A stretch of 64,000 nucleotides of DNA from Centroberyx gerrardi (lineage: Eukaryota; Chordata; Actinopteri; Beryciformes; Berycidae), in contig NC_136010.1 in the NCBI RefSeq assembly GCF_048128805.1, forward strand, positions 15,417,980 to 15,481,979, written 5' to 3'. Shown here in pieces: positions 33,801 through 64,000 of the stretch. Positions within the stretch are counted from its first letter, which is position 1. Every line of letters starts with the position of its first letter. The notes beneath the pieces were generated by a model. That model had not been told where the DNA came from, made no database searches, and worked only from the letters and a program-made list of their open reading frames with translations. The position numbers were made by a program, and so were the translations under genes.

Positions 33801-34709
33801 CTTTAATTTATTGCATTTTGTGCAGACATATGTATAAAATGGTTTCATTAAACCATTAGCCATAGTTGCATAAGCATTTGACACGGTAAAACATAAAACA
33901 ATGTTTATATATTATCATTTTAGAACACAATACAGATTGCCTATTTTTAAATCTGTAAAATATTCAACTTGCATTGACACACATATTAAACATTTTGTCT
34001 CTAAGATTATAATCACTGATATATTTACAGATGTCCCATCTTTACCTTTCCATACAATTGCACACACTGTTACCACTCACACAAGCACATGCATACACAC
34101 ATTGTCAGGTTCACGCACACAGCATACACACATGTAATCATGTAACAACAACACACACACACTTTCAGACATGGGATTTTATTCAATATCATCATTTTTG
34201 TTCCTGGGAAAGGGAGCTTGAATTAACGACTACGGACCAATGACCAAGATCTCTACGTTTAGAACGACACCGTCTTCTAGCACTGAATGATTCTCTTATG
34301 AATCAGAAGTAAATACAGTAGGCTACTATGAGTGGAGATTTAGAAATACTAGTTCTTGTCTTTTGTTCTTGTTGATGTTATGTGCTCACACTTCTCAGAG
34401 TCCTTAGGGAAACACTGAGGGTGGCACAGACATTCAGCAACTAAAAGAGGACAAACTCACATGTTTACGGTGAGGTGAAGTATATACTAACAAGACACCT
34501 ACATGCATACACTAGGCTCTACATTTGAAGGGAATTAGAATAGTTAGCTACACAAAATGTAATTTCCTGCAAAAGCTACAGAAGGCTAGTAAGATTTCCT
34601 CTTTAACATGAGATGAACGGCTAGAAATTCTTCCTTCTCGGGAAGTAAACTACTTTATGGCGCTGTAGTACGCCAGGGGGAATAAGGATATGCAAATAGA
34701 ATTAAACTG

Positions 34710-34747
34710 TACATATATATACATATATATATATATGTATATATATG
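34710..34747. repeat. Alternating TA-rich microsatellite
   Basis: TA dinucleotides with interspersed CA/GT steps, forming a near-perfect palindrome. Confidence 0.9.
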
Positions 34748-35012
34748 GACTGATACTTTCCTCATAACTCATTAATACTGAAATTTGTGTTTGAACTTTA
34801 TTGCCTTCACCTATTGCATTGTTCCAATACATCCTACTGTAAGAGAAATTGTTGTATACCAAGACCACATTTTCTACTTTTTGAGCCAACAGATTTAGAG
34901 CAAAATATGAAAAAGTTCTAACATTATGACAAGTACATGTGTATGAAGTCATATGTCTGTTCAAATAATTACTAAATCATACACGAGGCAAAACTAAGGA
35001 TCTATTGAAGAC

Positions 35013-35037
35013 ACAAAACAAAACAAAACAAAACAAA
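35013..35037. repeat. (AAAAC)n microsatellite
   Basis: About five AAAAC units. Confidence 0.9.
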
Positions 35038-37506
35038 GAAGTCAGACAGGTACTTTACAGGATAATCTGACTTCATGCATCAGGATGAATACAATTTAAT
35101 GTGCACATACCATGTGTGCAAGAGACATCACAGTCAAAATGCCTGACACTGTTTTGGAGTGACACATGAAGCCTCTCAGTAATATTACGTGACAGAGGAG
35201 AAACCGCAGGTCTAATTGAATTGGCCAAGTTCTTTCAGAGTTATCTGACAGTTGCCTTCCAGCTCAAATTAGTCTCAATGTACTGAGCTCAAGGTCCAGG
35301 GGAACAGGATGAGGATACTTGCATCAAAGAGCCCTTTTCAAAACATGTTTAAATAAAGCAGATCACTCACTTGATATCTTTTTTTTTTAAGTGAAGAATG
35401 AGGGCCTTAAATGGATGCACTCTCTCAGATGTGCAGATCTTTCAGTTCTTTCAGTTTCAATTAGCAACAAACTGCATAAAATACTTTAGTAAATATATCC
35501 TGTCACATCCCTCTTCACATGACACCATAACAATGGTCACAAAAACCGTGCAAACAGCAGTGTAATTTCATTGTTTTCAACTTTTAAGAATTTGACAAGT
35601 TACATCTTATATACAGTAAATGATTAAATTTACCCATATCTATACAGATTCAGCTTTCTATTATAATGCTCTTCCATTTGTAGGTGCTACTCGTGTAACA
35701 CAAGAAAGATAAGAAAGTCTTGATATTTTGGAAATGTGTTCAAGATATTTTGAAAGCAGGTGCTCCAATTATGTCTGCATTTTCAACAAAATAACATTAA
35801 ATGAAATTCTCTTGAAATATGTTTTGAAGGATTAACAATTAAATAAAGCAATCATGTACACATTGACAGTCAAAATCTCCACTGACGTCGTCTAATTCCT
35901 TTATATTTGTGTGTTTGGCTCATCATATAAAGTTATATTAGTGTAGCAGCATTTGAAGATCTAGAAGATTTGTTTCTAAATTATACTTTCCACAGATATA
36001 GAACACACACCATACATTTAAGATATTTCAAGCTATTAAATACATGAAATTATTTTTTTTCTGAAACACATCATACAAAAAATAATTGAATTCTCCTAGA
36101 TACAATTTGTGTCACACTATTTGTAAACACAATCTGAAACACCTATAAATGTGAGATTTAACATGTTTATATGTTGTATATCTGTTTACAAAAATAACAA
36201 TTTAACTGTGGGTCATAATATATGATTTAATAGTTTTACAGATCTGTGTCAAAATAAAATAAATACAATTCTAGGTTCATTCATTTTTCCCATAATACGT
36301 TACACTACAAGGCTGTATGAAAGTTTATTAAGTAGTACAGATGCTGGGCCAAAATCAGCTGTAATTTCACATTTAAAGTCTACATAAAATACTGTTATAC
36401 TTAATCCCATGTTTTACTTACTAAAAAGGGTTTGTATCAAAACATTTTTTTCCCATTACATATTGGCACATTTTGATTGCAAGTATTTGGTAAAAAAAAG
36501 AAAAAAAGGACAATTATGGACAGTAATTATTGTGAATCCATTAAGAAAAACATCTTTGAGTAATGTAGACTAGTCGTGTTTTTGTATTGAGATAACGTTC
36601 AGATTTCATATGCCAGCTGAGATTATCTAGCAAAGTCATTCTTGTTAACTGACTTTTCTTATCCTTCATATCTACTTTATATTCACTCACAACATTCTAC
36701 TATAAAAACAATAGAGAGGATAAAATATGTAAGATCCCAGTAGGCCCTGATCAACTGGCATGAGGCATCAGGACTCTGGGAGTAATACCTAACAGATGAT
36801 TAGTGAATGTGCAATATTTACAACGGTCAGTTTGAGTTCATACTGTATTGCAGCATATCATTCAGTCCATTCAATCTGTATGATCCCTGCCTAACCCCGG
36901 GGATAATGAAGTCAAACAATCATGTTTGGGATCATGACTAAATCTGTATCAAATCCATTTTTTGACATGGCCCGCCTCTCGTTTTATTTTAATTTCTGTT
37001 AAGCTCCCTGCGGTGAGTGAGACGAGTGATATTGACGAGAGGTAAATCCCTCGTATGAGGAGAAGCCAATCCTGATCACATCGCTCTGATAGTACGGACT
37101 CAGTTCATGGCCAGAGATGAGTAAAGAGGCCATACAGACAAAAACCCAACTATTTCTAACAGGCAACAACTGCAAATCACACATATTGTTACTGTATATC
37201 ACTAGAATGAGTGCAAACTAGTACAATCGATCTGTATGATCCAATCAGTCTGGTTCTGTTTTGGGTCCTAGGATTGCAGCTCTCTCCTCCCTACATTATG
37301 TTTTATTTGTTAGGTTTTATACAGTCACTTCCTATAGATGAATATGAATATACTGTACACACATAGAAATCCTCATCTGACCTTCTGACCCAGGGTGAAC
37401 TAATAGGAAGAGCTTTTTACTTTTGCTGCCTAGTGAATTATTGACCTACATGCTTCCAACCATACTTTTAAAATACACAACAAAGACAGAAATGAATAGA
37501 TGAATT

Positions 37507-37546
37507 AATAAATAAATAACATGAATAATAAATAAATAAATAATAG
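37507..37546. repeat. (AAAT)n microsatellite
   Basis: Interrupted AAAT units in the presumed slc12a5 3' UTR. Confidence 0.85.
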
Positions 37547-37892
37547 AAAATGAGGACAAATTACAAAGAAGAACCCTCCTTTCTTTTTTACAAATGACCC
37601 TCATCCACAAGAAACTAAAGCAAAGGGACAGAGGGACAATTCAAAATAATACAAAGGAAAAAAAACAGGAATGACCATACAGCTAGGCCTACAGTATCCA
37701 GAGTGTGATGCTAGACAGTCTGGAAAGAGCTGGTTGTCTGAGGATGAGGATGATGAAGACGATGTGTGATGACTGGGTGGGATGTGAAGGAACTTCCTGG
37801 TACGGTACGGAGGTAAAGAGAGAGAAAGAGCGGGCACAGTCCATCTAGATGCCATGTGTAGCGAGTGAGGCGCCATTTAAACGACTGGCCCT

Positions 37893-58660
<20,768 letters not shown>

Positions 58661-59439
58661 CTGGAAAACACAGACACCAACCAGCAGATTTAGCTTAGAC
58701 ACACACATACACACACACACACATACATACGCACAAAGACATTGATTGTTCTTTAATTGGGTTTCCAAAATAAATGGGAATAGTGGTTTGTTAATAAATG
58801 AAGTTAGCATGCTGAAATGATCCATCAACCAGGATTTAATTCTAGACCACACAGTGGGATCGCTGCTGGAGTAAGGAAAAAGTCAATTTAGATTTGTGCT
58901 GTGAATAAGGAATTTAAGCAAAGACTCCAAATGAGGAGGGTTCATCATTTTATTTAGTTATCACATTCTTCAGGACATCTAATAGAGAAAAATAGAAAAT
59001 CATTTTCAGTCACCGTTTAAAATTTATGGTGGGTTATTTTTGAACTTCACACTAGTAAAAGTTGCAGTATAAGAGGAGTAAAAGATAAAAAAAATTATAT
59101 TTTATTACATACACATACATTCTCTCTGTCTCCTTCTCACACACACACCTTGTATTCCTGTACTCCCTTTCTTTATCCAATCAATGCTTTTTGGATGGCT
59201 TGGCCTGGTTGCTTTCCAGTCTTGCCCCAGCAGTGTGACTGTGTCCGACGCCCCGCACCTGTCCTGCTGCCTGCCACAGACTCATTTATAATGTGTCACT
59301 GTGGCACAGATGGGCACAGCCTGCTTTCCCTGCCTGCATGCGAGTCCCAGGAGAAACCCTCTTCGGACAAGAGAAGAATACTAAAGATCTACTGCATTGC
59401 ATCAGAGCCAGACACATCCTAATAACTTCACTACCCAGG

Positions 59440-59610
59440 CCAATCCTCACCAATCCTTCAACTGAACAATCCAGGATCAAGCCCTGGAAAACATCCACCC
59501 AGCTGAAGTGTCCTTGAGTAAGACACTGAATCTCTGCCAGCTCGGGCTGCTGCTCCGTGTTTGACCACAAGTGAAAAGAGCATTTTCCTCCAGGGATCAA
59601 TAAACTATAT
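59440..59610 (+). repeat. SINE fragment
   Basis: 'ggatcaagccctgg' (B-box-like), 'ctgaagtgtccttgagtaag' and 'agggatcaataaac' match the layout of the copy at 1207-1345. Confidence 0.6.
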
Positions 59611-61189
59611 ACTGCACACTATCCCCAAGCAATCTCCAAGCCTCACTGATTTACACCTGCCAGTAATTGACTAGATTCCCAACACAGGGCTTGAGGCGGC
59701 ACGCAACAATAAAAAGTAATGAAAATCAGACATACAAATATCTGAATTTATCTATTTCTCTTGCTAGAGGTTAACAATTCTTTAACTTAGTCTCAACTTT
59801 CTATGTCGTTCTATGAACAATAGTTCTGCCTGCTAAGTGCAAAATGGGCAAGAAGTCGATTGCAGCCTTTCAAAGCTTCCCTGTTCTCTACAACTTGTAT
59901 TTGAAAGACTACAGGAATACATGTCTCTAAATGATGCTTGCATTCCATCATTGGGGTTGATGGTAAGCTTGAAAGTAATTTCATTGAATCTTTTTTGGTT
60001 GATTTTTTATTAATGCTAGCTAGCCAGTAATATTAACTCATTAAAATGTTAATCATGTGGGGAAAACTCTCCGCAGATGGATGCTTACCTGAAGGTTACT
60101 GTATCTTGGGCTATATACACTTCCTTCAGCACTGTACTAAATTAGCTCATGATTCGATATTTTCAACCTGTGGTGAAGATCATATGTCATAGCTGTTATA
60201 ATAGCTGTTCTCACCTCCTTCTAAGAGCACGCAATTATTGAAATGTTAGCTGTGGTGTTAAATCCTAATTAGTTCAAGAAATCTGTGAGAAATCCTCTAG
60301 AGCCTTCCCAGTTTAAGAGAATAATAGAAGCCATTCTACTTAGAGCAAGCCTGTTCAACACATTCATCTCTAATCAGTTAAAGAAGTGGCCTTGTAATTC
60401 AGTTACCACTTATTCAATTGTATGTGTTCATGTTCACACTACAGAAGAGCATGGTGGCAATCCAATAAATGTTTGCTTGTAAACACATCGGGCAAACCTT
60501 GTTTTTGAACCTGCCAGAACCGTACAGCCTGTTTGTCTATCTGTCAGCAGAACAGAAGCCTACATCATGCCGATTGTTTGTGTTTAATCTGTGTAATGTC
60601 CACTGTAGATAATCAGATCAGTAAATACCAGCAGATTATATATATACGTATATACTGTTACGGCTTAATTTCCACAGTGTTTTAAAACACTGCCGAACTA
60701 CTTTGCCTGAGTGAACAACCCAAAAGCCAAAGCCCTTTTACTGAGGGGTTAGTGAGACAGTGGGCTAAGGTTTCCATCCTGTCCTCAGTCTCTCCCATGA
60801 AAGACCTACTTTCACTTCTTCTGACCACACAGTTATTTTCTTGATCATTAATAGTCACTCCAGCTATCATCCAACTATTACAGTGTTATTACTACAGCAT
60901 TATTCACAGCAATGTTTTTTAAACTGATAAAGAGTGTCTTAGTCTTGATCCATTGTGTGATTAAAGAAAAAATATGGCTTTACCTTGTTAGGTCAAATAA
61001 GGTTAATCTGAGGTCACATGCTGCATGGATCACAGGTAAAACAAGTTGATCTCAGTGATGCCACAATTGAACAAGCACAGATCCTGTACAAATCCACGGC
61101 ACGTGTTCAATTCTATGCACTGAAGCACTGGGACACGGTTAAATTACATACTTTCACTAACGTGACTTAAATATCACAAGCTAATAATG

Positions 61190-61660
61190 TTATACCTCCC
61201 GTTAAAGTTTGAAGGGCAGCAGAAGACGTGTTGCTGTTAACAAACAGTTTACTGTTTACCTGTTACTAACACAGGCACGTTTGGAGCAAATTGTGGAATG
61301 TTAAGTTTCACTTTTGTTTTCACACCGGAGACTCTGATTGAGTACAATGCTGCTGGTCTGCTGTCTGTGCTTCTCCAAATGACAGACATGACGTGATGCA
61401 CACATCAGATATCGATTTAGATTAATTTCTATACACTGACCAACTTTTGATTTTGTGTCTCTGTATGGGACACACTGCATCTCACAGTCAAATACGCCTT
61501 CTAGAGGACATCTGACGAAGCACATCATCTCACTAAGCGTCCCAGATTGACTGACTGACTGCCTGACCTGAATTTGCCTTGTGATGCCCTCGGCTGAGCC
61601 GTGGGAAAAATACACCACCAAACAACAAAATGGGTCCAGGTTATTAAACATTAAAACTGC
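61190..61660. repeat. Repeat copy A
   Basis: Shares with 62205-62480 the words 'gggcagcagaagacgtg', 'catctcac', 'cctgaatttgcc(t)' and 'gtgatgccctcggctg', in the same order. Confidence 0.65.
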
Positions 61661-62204
61661 TTGCCATAGGGAGAGACTTGATTAGTCCAGAGGTGATCGT
61701 GTCTCAAACTCCCCTCACATTCCCACTGAACTCACCATTACTGACTACTTTGTCAGATGGACTTTTATGTAACATAATAGAAAAGATACCATCTTCTTTT
61801 TGAATGACCATAACTCAAGCTGCTGGTCACAGAGAACAGATCAGCCACATGGCCCTTGACACCATGAGTGACACATGACTCCAACACTGAATTTCGGCTC
61901 GAGTAATGGCGAATCGATGAAGTGAGTGAGGAAACTTGTTCAACTAGTAAACTTCCTACCTACCTCTTCACTTGTCATTGTCGGACATGTAACCTTCAGC
62001 GGGAGAAAAATCTGGCAAAGCGAGACTTTCGAGCGATATTTCTCCGTAGGTATGTTTATTTTAGCCATTAGCCTTTATGCACGGTTTGTCCTTAAGGGCT
62101 TCCATCACCTAGTAGCTTTGCTGTGTGTTTACAAATGTGTTGTGCTGTCTGTCACCCTCTAGTGGTCAGAAAAAATCGCTTTGTGTAGCTTTAAATACCA
62201 CAGG

Positions 62205-62480
62205 TAATAACGTGACCTACCGTTAAGGTTTGCAGGACAGCAGAAGATGTGGATGTCTGTAAATTGACAGCGGAGATTGTAACTCAATGTGTGAGATCCA
62301 ATATGACATTATCAGTGTATGGGACTCAATGTGGCATTTAGCCCATAGGCGAGAGGCCATCTCTTAGTCAAAGACGCCCTCTAGACGCCATCTCACAAAG
62401 CGACATCTCATTAAGCGTTACCTGACTGAATTTGCCTCGTGATGCCCTCGGCTGCTCCATGGAAAAAATTGCTAAGAAAG
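62205..62480. repeat. Repeat copy B
   Basis: Shorter copy of 61190-61660 in the same orientation. The DNA between carries another repeat ending 'caccctctagtggtcag' (62150-62170). Confidence 0.65.
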
Positions 62481-62777
62481 CTTTGTGTGACTTTCCCTTA
62501 GCCTAACCTGAGCTCAAGAGTTGCGATATAGTTTTGTAGAGTCAGTGTGTAAGACATGAAAAGCAGAGGCAGCCATGTCAAATTCCTGATGTAGTCCAGA
62601 CACAACATGTTGTATCCTCCCTCTGTCTGGCTGAATTATCTATTACTGATTATCTATCCAGAACTCAATAAACACAACGCAGTAAGTGTCCTCAGAGTCA
62701 AATCTGTATACTAACTGGGGACAAGGAAACACTGTGTGCATTTCCTCTTTGATGCAAGTCTGATGCAGTCCTTTATT

Positions 62778-62880
62778 TACAGTCACATTTAGGCATTTAG
62801 CCAACACTCTTTCTCCTCACTCCTATGACCTGTCAGTTATGGGACGGTGTCTGTAACCACTAGGACATCCTGCTGCCTGC
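62778..62880. repeat. Repeat fragment sharing words with 52436-52500
   Basis: Contains 'acatttaggcatttagccaa' followed by 'cactct', and ends near 'aaccactaggacatcctgct'. Confidence 0.4.
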
Positions 62881-63757
62881 TTCCTCTTTACTAGGCCTAC
62901 TAAAGCACTGAGTGCAAAGGCTGAAGAAGTTTAAGCATACTGTACTTACTGTACAACAGGGACCAAAAAAAGTTTCATTGCAGCAATGGTATGCTTGCAT
63001 TATCTTCTTTGCTCCTTGTTGGTCAAAGCAACACAATCAAGTTCCCGCTTCCCACTCCCCAAGCTCCAGTCGTATTATACACTAATCTTTAAAGCAAGGA
63101 GGGAAGTCAAATGGCAGCCAAATTGCTCTCACACAGCATATAATCCTTTGAAAGTTGGACCGTTTCCCTAAAGACGCATTACCTATCAAATTGGATTAGA
63201 AAACATTTCAATTTTATGTAGTTTGAGTTTGTGTGGAGCATCACAGCGTTTATCAGCCTTGTTGAACATGAATTCTATCAATACCTAAACACACTGCCTC
63301 CAAAATACAGAACCTGCATGTACTATACACCTGTCTTTACCCCAGATGGTTTTCTTGGTGAGATGAAAAGGCTTCTGAAACAACTTTTAGACCATGTAGC
63401 ACTAAAACTCTTTGAATGAAACCAAATGAAAAACTTACATACAAAACTCACACACAGCTAATATCATCCCAGACTTCAAAAGTAGGTGACAATGAGGACC
63501 CAAGTGTTACCTGTTGTGATGAAGATATAGCGAGTACAAATTGCACCCCACCATCTCTTAACAGTGGTGTCTTTTATTTCTACTATCGCTTGTAGTTTAG
63601 CCTATGTTAAAGCCAACCACCTGAGTATTCTGTAATCCACCACAATTTTTAAATCTGCACTTAAAGCCCATTTCAGCTCTTGGCTTAGAGTGAAATCAGC
63701 TTTTAAAAAAAATTCGATTTAACCATGTTTTACAAAATGCCTTTGTATGTACGTCTG

Positions 63758-63763
<6 letters not shown>

Positions 63764-63803
<40 letters not shown>
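63764..63803 (+). repeat. (GT)n microsatellite
   Basis: About 20 uninterrupted GT units. Confidence 0.95.
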
Positions 63804-63805
<2 letters not shown>

Positions 63806-64000
63806 GTTATAGTCCTCCATGTGCCGTTTTGGTTAATATATTACTCTCCCACTGGCTTTGGCTGGCGTACTTTGAGCCACAGTCTCCAGATATGAGCATC
63901 ATACAACTGAAAATGTCTCGTCCTTGATTGGGTGGCAGAGGGAGAGGATTAGCTGAACACGGGTCAAGCCAAACACTCAGCCTGACCCGCCTCCTAAAAC

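Larger units (their letters stand above)
33807..37892 (-). other. slc12a5: Probable long 3' untranslated region of slc12a5
   Basis: About 4 kb of AT-rich, ORF-poor DNA after the KCC2 stop. Minus-strand AATAAA words occur near 37300, 36981, 36323 and at 33807-33812; which is used cannot be told. It contains an alternating AT tract (34710-34747), an AAAAC repeat (35013-35037) and an AAAT repeat (37507-37546). Confidence 0.35.
58661..64000. other. slc12a5: slc12a5 first intron or upstream DNA
   Basis: No coding exon is recognised. The KCC2 N-terminal exon (MLNNLTD-type) was looked for and not seen, so it probably lies beyond 64000. Contains a CA tract (58699-58722), a SINE fragment (59440-59610), a duplicated block (61190-61660 and 62205-62480), a repeat fragment at 62778 and a GT tract at 63764. 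Confidence 0.5.

Overview
The window is nuclear DNA of a ray-finned fish, probably a percomorph-type teleost. The evidence is compact spliced genes with canonical vertebrate exon phases, vertebrate neuronal and RNA-binding protein families, tRNA-derived SINEs, Tc1-like transposon remnants, many short terminal-inverted-repeat elements and long GT/CA microsatellites. No bacterial operons, CRISPR arrays or rRNA genes are present.

Layout. 1-1780: upstream DNA with a SINE. About 1790-6745 (+): ywhab, 14-3-3 beta, with a noncoding first exon, five coding exons and a 1.75-kb 3' UTR. 6745-9886: intergenic, with a GT/GGT/G tract and a truncated Tc1-like element. 9887-18810 (+): pabpc1l, an embryonic-type poly(A)-binding protein, 14 coding exons. 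19215-21640: gap between convergent genes. 22102-28219 (-): rbm39, an SR-like splicing coactivator, 14 coding exons. 30361-31785 (-): an intronless Rh-family ammonia channel with its own TATA box. 37893-58660 and beyond (-): slc12a5/KCC2, the neuronal K-Cl cotransporter, 25 coding exons in the window including a 15-nt microexon; its first coding exon lies beyond base 64000. 58661-64000: first-intron or upstream DNA of slc12a5, repeat-rich.

I assembled the exon chains by eye from family homology, splice signals and phase. All four multi-exon reading frames close: ywhab 244 aa, pabpc1l 626 aa, rbm39 495 aa, slc12a5 1106 aa plus the missing N-terminus. From memory, ywhab, pabpc1l and slc12a5 are near one another on human 20q13 and RBM39 is on 20q11, so this looks like a conserved vertebrate block. 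The genes have unrelated jobs (phosphoprotein adaptor, mRNA translation, splicing, ammonia transport, chloride homeostasis) and do not form one pathway.

No wholly new system is evident. Points most worth a second look: the single-exon Rh gene with a TATA promoter and an overlapping upstream ORF; a GC-AG intron in pabpc1l whose retention would truncate the PABC/MLLE domain; a TG repeat in the place of the polypyrimidine tract of a KCC2 exon; the KCC2 microexon and alanine run; an rbm39 model shorter than the mammalian protein; and several structured repeats inside introns.
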